Source: Pseudoluteimonas sp047602125
GTDB taxonomy: Bacteria; Pseudomonadota; Gammaproteobacteria; Xanthomonadales; Xanthomonadaceae
Assembly (NCBI GenBank): GCA_047602125.1
Contig: JASGIB010000001.1
Span: 1,984,001-2,048,000, forward strand
Reading direction: 5' to 3'
Length of the DNA: 64,000 bases
In this document: positions 8,210 through 15,682 of the stretch, piece after piece
Layout: each line of letters starts with the position of its first letter
How positions within the stretch are numbered: position 1 is the stretch's first letter
The notes under the pieces: model-generated
The model's input: only the letters and a program-made list of their open reading frames with translations
Databases searched by the model: none
What the model was told of the DNA's origin: nothing
Position numbers and translations under genes: made by a program

Positions 8210-9382
8210 ATGTCCATCCTCCGCATGACCGACCTCGACCTCGCCGGCAAGCGCGTGCTGGTGCGGCAAGACCTCAACGTTCCCGTCGCCGACGGCAAGG
8301 TCACTTCCGACCAGCGCATCGTCGCCTCGATTCCCACCCTGAAACACGCGCTGGCACAGGGCGCGGCGGTGATGGTCATGTCGCACCTCGGGCGGCCGAA
8401 GGAAGGCCAGTGGAGCGAAGCCGATTCGCTGGCGCCGGTGGCGAAGCGCCTGGGCGAACTGCTCGGCCGCGAGGTGCCGCTGGTGAAGGATTACCTCGAC
8501 GGCGTCGAGGTGAAACCCGGCGAACTCGTGCTGCTCGAGAACTGCCGCATGAACGTGGGCGAGGGCAAGGACGACGAAGCGCTTTCGCAGCGATACGCCG
8601 CGTTGTGCGATGTGTTCGTCATGGATGCGTTCGGCACCGCGCATCGCGCGCAGGCGTCCACGCATGGCGTGATCAAGTTCGCGAAGCAGGCCGCGGGCGG
8701 GCCGCTGCTGATGGCCGAACTCGATGCGCTCGCGAAGGCGCTGGACAACCCGGCGCGGCCGCTGCTCGCCATCGTCGCCGGTTCCAAGGTGTCGACCAAG
8801 CTGGAACTGCTGTCCTCGCTGGTCTCGAAGGTGGACCAGTTGATCGTCGGCGGCGGCATCGCCAATACCTTTATCGCCGCCGAAGGTTTTTCGGTCGGCA
8901 AGTCGCTGGTGGAAATGGACCTCATCGACACCGCGAAAAAGATCATGGCCGATGCCAAGTCGCGCGGCGCCGACATCCCGATTCCGGTCGATGTCGTGGT
9001 CGCGCCCGGATTCAGCGCGAACGCGCCGGCGACGGTGAAGGCGGTCGATGCGGTCGGAAGCGAGGACATGATCCTCGACATCGGTCCGCAAACCGCGGAG
9101 AACTACGCAGGCCTGATCGCGAAGGCGGGGACGGTGGTATGGAACGGCCCGGTCGGCGTGTTCGAGTTCGATGCCTTCGGCAAGGGCACCGAAACCTTGG
9201 CGCGCGCGATCGCCGCGTCGAAGGCGTTCTCCATCGCCGGCGGCGGCGACACCCTCGCGGCGGTGGACAAGTACGGCATCGAAGCCGACGTGTCCTACAT
9301 TTCCACCGGCGGCGGCGCCTTCCTCGAATTCCTCGAAGGCAAGACCTTGCCGGCGGTGGCGGCGCTGGAAGCGCGGAGCTGA
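8210..9382 (+). CDS. pgk: Phosphoglycerate kinase
   Basis: A 390-residue cytoplasmic enzyme that transfers phosphate from 1,3-bisphosphoglycerate to ADP. Characteristic stretches are VLVRQDLNVPV near the N-terminus, MSHLGRPKEG (about residues 63-72), FGTAHRAQAS (about 141-150), the Gly-rich VVWNGPVGVFE (about 309-319) and the C-terminal FSIAGGGDTLAAV nucleotide-binding segment. ATG 8210 was chosen because homology begins there; upstream in-frame codons have no family similarity, and ATG at codon 6 is a minor alternative. It is the second gene of the interrupted glycolysis neighbourhood. Its stop codon abuts a repeat element with terminal inverted repeats. Confidence 0.96.
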   Translation: MSILRMTDLDLAGKRVLVRQDLNVPVADGKVTSDQRIVASIPTLKHALAQGAAVMVMSHLGRPKEGQWSEADSLAPVAKRLGELLGREVPLVKDYLDGVEVKPGELVLLENCRMNVGEGKDDEALSQRYAALCDVFVMDAFGTAHRAQASTHGVIKFAKQAAGGPLLMAELDALAKALDNPARPLLAIVAGSKVSTKLELLSSLVSKVDQLIVGGGIANTFIAAEGFSVGKSLVEMDLIDTAKKIMADAKSRGADIPIPVDVVVAPGFSANAPATVKAVDAVGSEDMILDIGPQTAENYAGLIAKAGTVVWNGPVGVFEFDAFGKGTETLARAIAASKAFSIAGGGDTLAAVDKYGIEADVSYISTGGGAFLEFLEGKTLPAVAALEARS

Positions 9383-9525
9383 AAACCTGTCCATGCTCCT
9401 GCTGCGCTCGGCATGCGGCCCGCGTGCGGTGCTCGCAATGCTCACGTATTTCGACATACGTTGCGCTTGCTGCGCTCCACCACGTGCCACCTGCCATCGC
9501 TCGCGACGGAGCGTGAACAGGTTTT
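9382..9525. repeat. Intergenic element with imperfect 18-bp terminal inverted repeats
   Basis: The 144-bp spacer between the convergent pgk and GNAT genes is bounded by AAAACCTGTCCATGCTCC (9382-9399) and, inverted, GGAGCGTGAACAGGTTTT (9508-9525), which match at 16 of 18 positions. An inner palindrome ACGTATTTCGACATACGT lies near 9443-9460. No ORF is recognisable inside. The form is that of a small dispersed (MITE/REP-like) element or a large bidirectional hairpin that could end transcription from both sides. Copy number elsewhere cannot be seen. Confidence 0.55.
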
Positions 9526-9529
9526 GACG

Positions 9530-10126
9530 TCAACCGTGCCGCTCGCGCCACTCCGTCGCGAGCACGCCGAACAGTTCCGAATCTGTCGCCGAATCGCCGA
9601 CGAAGAAACGTTCTCGCAGCACGCCTTCACTGCGGAAGCCGAGGCGTTCGAGCACGCGGCGCGAGGCGTCGTTGCGCGGATCGATGTCGGCTTCCACGCG
9701 GTGCAGGTCCAGCGCGCGCAGCGCCCAGTCGATCGCCAGCGTCACCGCTTCGGACGCGAGGCCGCGGCCCCAGTGGTCGGAACGCAGCGCGTAGCCGACT
9801 TCGGCGCGGCGGTGGCGCGGATCGAAATGGAACAGGGTGCAGGTGCCGACGGCGCGGTCGTCGCTGCCGGTGATCACCCAGTTGATCAGCTCGCGTCGTT
9901 CGAACGCTTCGAGCATTTCACCGATCAGCCCCTCGGCTTCGCCGCGATCGCGCATCGGCGCGCGGCTCCAGTAGCGCATCACCTCGGGGTCGGAGAACAA
10001 CGCGAACAGGTCGTCGATGTCGTCGGGCGTCGGCCCGCGCAGGCACGTCCGCTTGCCGCGCAACCGCGGGAAGGCGGGTAGCGCGGCGAGGGTCGCGGCG
10101 ATGTCGATGCGGCGGTCGGTCGCCAT
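9530..10126 (-). CDS. GNAT family N-acetyltransferase, RimJ/RimL type
   Basis: A 198-residue acetyl-CoA-dependent acetyltransferase. The fold starts at about residue 24 with LRGKRTCLRGPTPDD. It contains the acetyl-CoA binding segment GYALRSDHWGRGLASEA (about 131-147) and the C-terminal NDASRRVLERLGFRSEG typical of the RimJ/RimL-like Acetyltransf_3 group. Such enzymes acetylate protein N-termini, antibiotics or small amines; the substrate cannot be assigned. ATG 10126 is preferred because homology starts soon after it, and the gene then diverges from pyk with a 43-bp spacer. Confidence 0.85.
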   Translation of the reverse strand: MATDRRIDIAATLAALPAFPRLRGKRTCLRGPTPDDIDDLFALFSDPEVMRYWSRAPMRDRGEAEGLIGEMLEAFERRELINWVITGSDDRAVGTCTLFHFDPRHRRAEVGYALRSDHWGRGLASEAVTLAIDWALRALDLHRVEADIDPRNDASRRVLERLGFRSEGVLRERFFVGDSATDSELFGVLATEWRERHG

Positions 10127-10169
10127 GTCGCGTGGCTGTGCTAGCGTGCGGGCGGGGAGAGAGCATGCC

Positions 10170-11636
10170 ATGACCGAACACCGCCGCCGCACCAAAATCC
10201 TCGCCACGCTGGGGCCCGCGACCGACAAGCCGGGGGTGCTCGAACGCATCCTGCTGGCAGGCGTCGACGTGGTCCGGCTCAATTTTTCGCACGGCGATCC
10301 GTCCGGGCAGGAAGCGCGAGCCGCGCAGGTGCGCGAAGTCGCCGCTAAGCTCGGCCGCGAGGTCGGCATCCTCGCCGACCTGCCTGGCCCGAAGATCCGG
10401 GTCGAACGCTTCGCCGCGGGCAAGGTCGCGCTCAAGGCCGGCGCGCGCTTCGACCTGGTCGCGAGCGACGATGCCCCGCCCGGCGACGAACGCCAGGTCG
10501 GGGTCAGTTACCTCGGCCTGCCCGGCGACGTCGCGCCCGGCGACGTGCTGCTGCTCGACGACGGCCTGGTGCAGTTGCGGGTCGAGCGGGTCGAGGGCGA
10601 ACGCATCGTCACCGCCGTGCTCAACGACAGCGTGCTGTCCGACCGCAAGGGCCTGAACAAGCAGGGTGGCGGGCTTTCGCTCGGCGCCATCACCGAGCGC
10701 GACCGCGAGCTGATCGCCATCGCCGCGCGCATCGGCGCGGACTTCATCGCGGTGTCGTTCTGCCGCGACGCCGCCGACATGCACGAAGCGCGGCGGGTCG
10801 CGCGCGCGGCCGGCAGCGATGCCGCGCTGGTGTCGAAGATCGAACGCACCGAAGCCATCGAGAACCTCGGCGAGATCATCGACGCCAGCGACGTGGTGAT
10901 GGTCGCGCGCGGCGACCTCGGCGTGGAGATCGGCGACGCGGAACTCCCCGGCCTGCAGAAGCGCATCATCCGCGAATCGCTGGCGCGCAAGCGCGTGGTG
11001 ATCACTGCGACGCAGATGCTGCAGTCGATGGTCGACAACCCGATCCCGACCCGCGCCGAGGTGCTGGACGTGGCCAACGCTGTGATCGACGGCACCGACG
11101 CGGTGATGCTGTCGCAGGAATCGGCGGCCGGGCAGCATCCGGTCGCGGCGGTGGAGGCGATGGCGCGCATCTGCATCGGCGCCGAGCGCAGCTTCGAGTG
11201 CGACACCGATTTCGAGAAGGCGCAGCGCAACCTCGAGCGCGCCGACCAGGCGATCGCCATGGCCGCGATGTTCCTGTCCGAGCACATCGGCGTCGGCGCG
11301 ATCGTGGCGATGACCGAGTCCGGCGGCACGGTGCGCTACCTGTCGCGGTTCCGTTCCAACGTGCCGATCCACGCGTTCTCGCGCCACGACGGCGCGCGCC
11401 GCCGGATGGCGCTGATGCGCGACGTGTTCCCGTGGGATTACGACAGCCGCGGGCAGACGCCGCGGCAGGCCGCGCGCGGCAGCATCCAGACGCTGGTCGA
11501 GGCCGGGCTTCTCGAAGCGGGCGACCGAGTGGTGTTCACCAGCGGCGAGCACATGGAAACGCACGGCGCCACCAATACGTTGCGTTTGTTGCAGGTCGGC
11601 GAGGACGGCAAGGCCGAGGGGTTGGGGGAGTTGTAA
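10170..11636 (+). CDS. pyk: Pyruvate kinase
   Basis: A 488-residue cytoplasmic enzyme converting phosphoenolpyruvate and ADP to pyruvate and ATP. Family signatures are RTKILATLGPATD at the start, VVRLNFSHGD (about residues 34-43), ADLPGPKIRVERF (about 70-82), and the active-site region AALVSKIERTEAIENL with MVARGDLGVEIG (about 240-253). The C-terminal effector domain is complete. ATG 10170 has a purine-rich ribosome site (GGGGAGAGAG). It is the third gene of the dispersed glycolysis group. Confidence 0.96.
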   Translation: MTEHRRRTKILATLGPATDKPGVLERILLAGVDVVRLNFSHGDPSGQEARAAQVREVAAKLGREVGILADLPGPKIRVERFAAGKVALKAGARFDLVASDDAPPGDERQVGVSYLGLPGDVAPGDVLLLDDGLVQLRVERVEGERIVTAVLNDSVLSDRKGLNKQGGGLSLGAITERDRELIAIAARIGADFIAVSFCRDAADMHEARRVARAAGSDAALVSKIERTEAIENLGEIIDASDVVMVARGDLGVEIGDAELPGLQKRIIRESLARKRVVITATQMLQSMVDNPIPTRAEVLDVANAVIDGTDAVMLSQESAAGQHPVAAVEAMARICIGAERSFECDTDFEKAQRNLERADQAIAMAAMFLSEHIGVGAIVAMTESGGTVRYLSRFRSNVPIHAFSRHDGARRRMALMRDVFPWDYDSRGQTPRQAARGSIQTLVEAGLLEAGDRVVFTSGEHMETHGATNTLRLLQVGEDGKAEGLGEL

Positions 11637-11661
11637 AAACGCGGGTTTGCAGGGGTGTTCC

Positions 11662-12183
11662 GTGACGAAGACGAATGCGTTTTCGATTCTGTGCATGGTG
11701 ATCCGGGCGATTGCGCTGTGGTCGGCCTTGCAGATCGTGATCGGTCTACCGATGCTGCTGCTCGCCACTCGAAATCAATCCGAGTTCTTCACGCCGGGCC
11801 AGCTTTTCCTCCTGTTCGCGGTGGTGTTCGTCGTTATGGCATTGCTGTGGATCTTCGCCGACAAGCTCGCGCGCCTCGCATTGACGCGTCCATCGGACCA
11901 TGTATTCGAAAGCGATATCGATGCATCCACGTGGTTTGGGCTCATGCTCGCGGCGATCGGCGCTTGGCACCTGTTCGATGCTCTGATGCAGGGTTTCAGG
12001 TTATGGGCGCAAACCCAGATCGTTGCGGGTGTGAGCGCCGCCGACGTGCTCGCTTCCCTCAAGGGTCAGATCGCCGGATGCGTGCTGGAGGCGGTGATCT
12101 CTATCGCTTTGATCTTGGGCGGGCGCGGGATGGCGGCGGCCTTGTATCGGTTGCGCTATGCGGGGACGCCGGACCAGAACTGA
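11662..12183 (+). CDS. Hypothetical membrane protein, about four helices
   Basis: A 173-residue product that I do not recognise. It has hydrophobic segments at about residues 9-33, 45-68, 88-108 and 134-156, with short charged loops, so it is an inner membrane protein of probably four helices. GTG 11662 was chosen because AGGGG lies at good spacing; a TTG at 11647 is also in frame. It sits 25 bp after pyk and upstream of fba, which has its own -10-like element, so it may be cotranscribed with pyk. Nothing indicates a function. Confidence 0.65.
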   Translation: MTKTNAFSILCMVIRAIALWSALQIVIGLPMLLLATRNQSEFFTPGQLFLLFAVVFVVMALLWIFADKLARLALTRPSDHVFESDIDASTWFGLMLAAIGAWHLFDALMQGFRLWAQTQIVAGVSAADVLASLKGQIAGCVLEAVISIALILGGRGMAAALYRLRYAGTPDQN

Positions 12184-12222
12184 GTTGCCTCCGAACTCCG
12201 GAGGTCGGACCGCGAGAAAGGC

Positions 12223-12228
12223 TATAAT
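12223..12228 (+). promoter_or_regulatory. Putative -10 element of fba promoter
   Basis: A perfect TATAAT in GC-rich DNA, 33 bp upstream of the fba start codon. No good -35 hexamer is seen at 16-18 bp spacing. Confidence 0.5.
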
Positions 12229-12260
12229 TCCGCCTCTTTCCTCCGCCCGAAAAGCCCGCC

Positions 12261-13265
12261 ATGAGCATCGAACAACTCGCCGAAACCGCCCGCGCCATGG
12301 TCGCCCCGGGCAAGGGCATCATCGCCATCGACGAATCCTCCGGCACCTGCGCCAAGCGCTTCGCCGGGGTCGGCATCGACAACACCGAGGAAAACCGCCG
12401 CGCCTACCGCGAGCTGCTGCTGACCGCGCCGAACGCCAACGAATACCTTTCCGGCGCGATCCTGTTCGACGAAACCATCCGCCAGAAGACCAAGGATGGC
12501 GTGCCGTTCGCCAAATACATGGCCGACCACGGCATGATCCCGGGCATCAAGGTCGACAAGGGCACGCATCCGCTGGCCGGCTTCCCGGGCGAAGTCGTCA
12601 CCGAAGGCCTCGACGGCCTGCGCGAGCGCCTGCAGGAGTACTACAAACTCGGCGCGCGCTTCGCCAAGTGGCGCGCGGTGATCAACATCGGCGAGGACAT
12701 TCCGTCGGGCACCTGCATCGAGGCCAACAGCCACGCGCTGGCGCGCTACGCCGCGCTGTGCCAGGAGCAGGGCATCGTGCCGATGGTCGAACCGGAGGTG
12801 CTGATGGACGGCGACCACGACATCGAAACCTGCTACGAAGTCACCGAAGTCGTGCTGCGTTCGCTGTTCGACGCGTTGTACAACCAGAACGTGATGCTGG
12901 AAGGCACCATCCTCAAGGCGTCGATGGTCGTGCCCGGCAAGGACTGCCCGGAACAGGCCAGCGTCGAGGAAGTGGCCGAAAGCACGCTGATGTGCCTGAA
13001 GTCGGCGGTGCCGGCGATCCTGCCGGGCATCGTGTTCCTGTCCGGCGGGCAGAGCGACGAAGCCGCGACTGCGCACCTGAACGCGATGAACGCAATGGGC
13101 CCGAACCCGTGGCCGCTCAGCTTCAGCTACGGCCGCGCGATGCAGCAGGCCGCGCTCAAGCTGTGGTCGCAGGACATGGCCGGCAACTTCGCCAAGGCGC
13201 AGCAGACCGTGTACGAACGCGCGAAGGCGAATGGCCTCGCGGCGTTGGGGCAATGGCAGGGTTGA
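12261..13265 (+). CDS. fba: Fructose-bisphosphate aldolase, class I
   Basis: A 334-residue Schiff-base (class I) aldolase that reversibly cleaves fructose-1,6-bisphosphate to dihydroxyacetone phosphate and glyceraldehyde-3-phosphate. The family start GKGIIAIDESSGTCAKRF is at residues 17-34, the FAKWRAVINI segment at about 134-143, the Schiff-base lysine in EGTILKASMVVPG (about 214-226), and IVFLSGGQSDEAA near 256-268. No zinc-binding class II motifs are present. TATAAT at 12223-12228 probably drives it. It ends the glycolysis group and converges with cysteine synthase across repeats and a strong hairpin. Confidence 0.95.
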   Translation: MSIEQLAETARAMVAPGKGIIAIDESSGTCAKRFAGVGIDNTEENRRAYRELLLTAPNANEYLSGAILFDETIRQKTKDGVPFAKYMADHGMIPGIKVDKGTHPLAGFPGEVVTEGLDGLRERLQEYYKLGARFAKWRAVINIGEDIPSGTCIEANSHALARYAALCQEQGIVPMVEPEVLMDGDHDIETCYEVTEVVLRSLFDALYNQNVMLEGTILKASMVVPGKDCPEQASVEEVAESTLMCLKSAVPAILPGIVFLSGGQSDEAATAHLNAMNAMGPNPWPLSFSYGRAMQQAALKLWSQDMAGNFAKAQQTVYERAKANGLAALGQWQG

Positions 13266-13273
13266 TCTTGCTC

Positions 13274-13373
13274 GTCATTCCCGCGAAAGCGGGAATCCAG
13301 CGTCTTTGCCCTATGTAATTCGGTTCGATCGTTGCCGAAAGACGCTGGATGCCTGCCTGCGCAGGCATCACGG
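13274..13373. repeat. Dispersed palindromic element (dRS3/REP-like ends)
   Basis: The block begins CGTCATTCCCGCGAAAGCGGGAAT, whose inner palindrome ATTCCCGCGAAAGCGGGAAT (13277-13296) resembles the ATTCCC-N8-GGGAAT repeats widespread in proteobacteria. CCAGCGTCTTT (13297-13307) is complementary to AAAGACGCTGG (13338-13348), and a second palindrome, ATGCCTGCCTGCGCAGGCAT, closes the block. The whole region can fold into one long structure. It carries no ORF. Confidence 0.6.
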
Positions 13374-13380
13374 AGCAATG

Positions 13381-13407
13381 AAAACGCCGGCGAAAGCCGG
13401 CGTTTTT
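13381..13407. terminator. Bidirectional intrinsic terminator between fba and cysK
   Basis: AAAACGCCGGC (13381-13391), a GAAA loop and GCCGGCGTTTT (13396-13406) form an 11-bp stem followed by further T residues. A-rich bases on the other side allow it to work for both convergent genes. Confidence 0.85.
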
Positions 13408-13432
13408 GTTTGCCCCTCATCCGCCTTCGGCA

Positions 13433-13458
13433 CCTTCTCCCCGCACGCGGGGAGAAGG
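13433..13458. repeat. Short REP-like palindrome
   Basis: CCTTCTCCCCGC and GCGGGGAGAAGG form an inverted repeat after a CCCCTCATCCGCC lead-in. A related palindrome with the lead-in CCCTCACCCCAA occurs at 44753-44791, so this is likely one dispersed repeat family. Confidence 0.55.
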
Positions 13459-13469
13459 AAAAGCAAACC

Positions 13470-14429
13470 TCAACCCAGGCTCGCCAGCCACTCGTCGTCG
13501 GAACCGTCCGGCACGCCTTCGAACAAGGGCGTGGAGAAATAGCGTTCACCGGTGTCCGGAAGCATGGCGAGGATCGCGTCGCCTTGCTTCGCATCGTTCG
13601 CGGCGACGCGCAATGCCGCCGCAACTGTGGCGCCGGCGGAAATGCCGACGAACAGGCCTTCCTCCTGCGCCAGCCTGCGCGCGGTGGCGATGGCGTCGGC
13701 GTCGGAAATCGACAGCACCTGCGAGGCGACCTTGCGGTTCAGCACCTGCGGCACGAAATCCGGGGTCCAGCCCTGGATCTTGTGCGGCGACCAGTCCTTG
13801 CCCTGCAGCAGCGCCGCGACTTCGGGTTCGGCCGCGTGCACGCGCACTTCCGGGCGCGCGACCGCGAGCACTTCGCCGACGCCGGTGAGCGTGCCGCCGG
13901 TGCCCCAGCCGCTGACGAAATGATCGAGCCTGCGCCCGGCGAAATCGCGCAGGATTTCCGCGGCGGTGGTCTGCCGGTGGTATTCCGGGTTGGCCGGGTT
14001 CTCGAACTGGCGCGCGAGGAACCAGCCGTGCTTCTTCGCCAGTTCCTCGGCGCGGCGCACCATGCCGGTGCCGCGTTCCGCGGCCGGGGACAGGATCACC
14101 TTCGCGCCGTAGGCGCGCATCAGCTTGCGGCGTTCGATCGAGAACGAATCGGCCATCACCGCGACGAACTTGTAGCCGCGCGCGGCGCAGACCATCGCCA
14201 GCGCGACGCCGGTGTTGCCGGAAGTCGCTTCGATCACGGTGTCGCCGGGCTTGAGCAGGCCTTTCGCTTCGGCGTCGAGGATGATGGCGATGGCGAGGCG
14301 GTCCTTGACCGAACCGCCGGGATTGAACGATTCCACCTTGGCGTAGAGCTCCACGCCAGGCGGGGCGATGCGCTGCAGGCGGACGACCGGGGTGCGGCCG
14401 ATGGTGTCGAGGATGCTGTCGTGGATCAT
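13470..14429 (-). CDS. cysK: Cysteine synthase (O-acetylserine sulfhydrylase), CysK type
   Basis: A 319-residue PLP enzyme that makes cysteine from O-acetylserine and sulfide. The PLP lysine is in NPGGSVKDR (about residues 36-44). The substrate-binding loop TSGNTG (about 68-73) and the phosphate-binding GTGGTLTGVG (about 177-186) are intact. The C-terminal SDADAIATARRLAQEEG and GISAGA motifs complete the fold. ATG 14429 is chosen because conserved homology starts there; upstream codons have no family similarity. CysK and CysM subtypes are not fully separable by eye. It stands alone and converges with fba. Confidence 0.93.
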   Translation of the reverse strand: MIHDSILDTIGRTPVVRLQRIAPPGVELYAKVESFNPGGSVKDRLAIAIILDAEAKGLLKPGDTVIEATSGNTGVALAMVCAARGYKFVAVMADSFSIERRKLMRAYGAKVILSPAAERGTGMVRRAEELAKKHGWFLARQFENPANPEYHRQTTAAEILRDFAGRRLDHFVSGWGTGGTLTGVGEVLAVARPEVRVHAAEPEVAALLQGKDWSPHKIQGWTPDFVPQVLNRKVASQVLSISDADAIATARRLAQEEGLFVGISAGATVAAALRVAANDAKQGDAILAMLPDTGERYFSTPLFEGVPDGSDDEWLASLG

Positions 14430-14583
14430 GGCGTGGCTCCGCATGGGGGACGGAAGAAAAGACGCAGCGTGGCGCCACCGGCGGCCAGTGCCCGGCCAAT
14501 GTGCCGCGTAACGCACGGTCTTGCCAGCGGTTGACCGCATCCGGTCGGGGCCGATGGCACATGGGGACATCACGCAGCGCCGG

Positions 14584-14589
14584 TAGAAT
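14584..14589 (+). promoter_or_regulatory. Putative -10 element upstream of the RND adaptor gene
   Basis: TAGAAT, 31 bp upstream of the adaptor start codon. No clear -35 hexamer is seen. Confidence 0.35.
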
Positions 14590-14620
14590 CCGCAATTCCC
14601 CTCGCCAGGCGTGCCTTTCG

Positions 14621-15682
14621 ATGCCGCTTCGCCGCTTCGCCCCCATCCTTTCCGCCATCCTGATGCTCGCCGCCTGCGGCAAGTCCGGGCCTGGGGAGCG
14701 CAAGGACGCGCCGGTCGTGGTGACCACGACGCGGGTCGCGGCGCAGCCGTGGCAGGACAGCATCGAGGCGCTGGGCACCGCGCGCGCCAACGAATCGATC
14801 GCGATCGTGGCCAAGGTCAGCGACGTGGTCACCCGGCTCGCCTTCGACAGCGGCGAGCGCGTCCGCGCCGGGCAGTTGCTGGTCGACATGAACAGCAGCG
14901 CGCAACGCGCCGACGTCGCCGCGGCCGCGGCCACGCTGCGCGACGCGGAACAGCAATTGCGCCGCGGCAGCGAACTCGCGCGCCAGCAACTCATCGCCCA
15001 GGGCCAGCTCGAGACCCTGCGCGCGAACCGCGATGCCGCCGCCGCGGCGCTGGCCTCGCGCCGCGCCGCAGTCGCCGACCGGACCTTGGTCGCGCCGTTC
15101 GCCGGCGTGCTCGGCCTGCGCCAGGTCAGCGTCGGCGCGCTGGTCGGCCCGGGCACGACCATCACCACGCTCGACGACGATTCGCGCATCAAGCTCGATT
15201 TCACCGTGTCCGAATCCGCACTGTCGTCGCTGGCGCGCGGGCAGGCGATCGGCGCGCGCAGCGATGCGTGGCCCGGCGTGTCGTTCGACGGCACAGTCGC
15301 CGACATCGACAGCCGCATCGATCCCGACACGCGTGCGGTGACGGTGCGCGCGGAATTGCCGAATCCCGATGGCCGGCTGCGCGCCGGCATGCTGCTGCGC
15401 GTCGCCGTGCGCCTGCCCGAACGCCAGGCGCTGGCGTTGCCGGAAATCGCCGTGCAGCAGGAAGGCACGCAGGCCGGCGTGTTCCGGGTCGGTGCCGGCG
15501 ACAAGGTCGAGCTGGTGCCGGTGCAACTCGGCAGCCGCAACGCGGGCAAGGTCGAAATCGCGTCCGGGTTGAAGGCGGGCGACCGCGTCGTGGTCGAGGG
15601 CATCGTCAAGCTGCACGATGGCAGCAGCATCGTGGAAGCGGCGCCGGCCGCCCGCGACGCCACGCCAGCGGCCGCGGAATGA
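14621..15682 (+). CDS. RND efflux periplasmic adaptor lipoprotein
   Basis: A 353-residue membrane fusion protein linking an inner membrane RND pump to an outer membrane channel. The N-terminus is a lipoprotein signal with lipobox LAAC (Cys19). Then come the lipoyl/barrel-sandwich halves (IAIVAKVSDVVTRLAFDSGERVRAG, split by an alpha-hairpin at about residues 88-145, and TLVAPFAGVLGLRQVSVGALVGPG) and beta-barrel and membrane-proximal domains. It overlaps the downstream pump gene by four bases (ATGA), showing translational coupling. No outer membrane factor gene follows, so a TolC-like partner must be encoded elsewhere. The substrate is unknown. Confidence 0.9.
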   Translation: MPLRRFAPILSAILMLAACGKSGPGERKDAPVVVTTTRVAAQPWQDSIEALGTARANESIAIVAKVSDVVTRLAFDSGERVRAGQLLVDMNSSAQRADVAAAAATLRDAEQQLRRGSELARQQLIAQGQLETLRANRDAAAAALASRRAAVADRTLVAPFAGVLGLRQVSVGALVGPGTTITTLDDDSRIKLDFTVSESALSSLARGQAIGARSDAWPGVSFDGTVADIDSRIDPDTRAVTVRAELPNPDGRLRAGMLLRVAVRLPERQALALPEIAVQQEGTQAGVFRVGAGDKVELVPVQLGSRNAGKVEIASGLKAGDRVVVEGIVKLHDGSSIVEAAPAARDATPAAAE

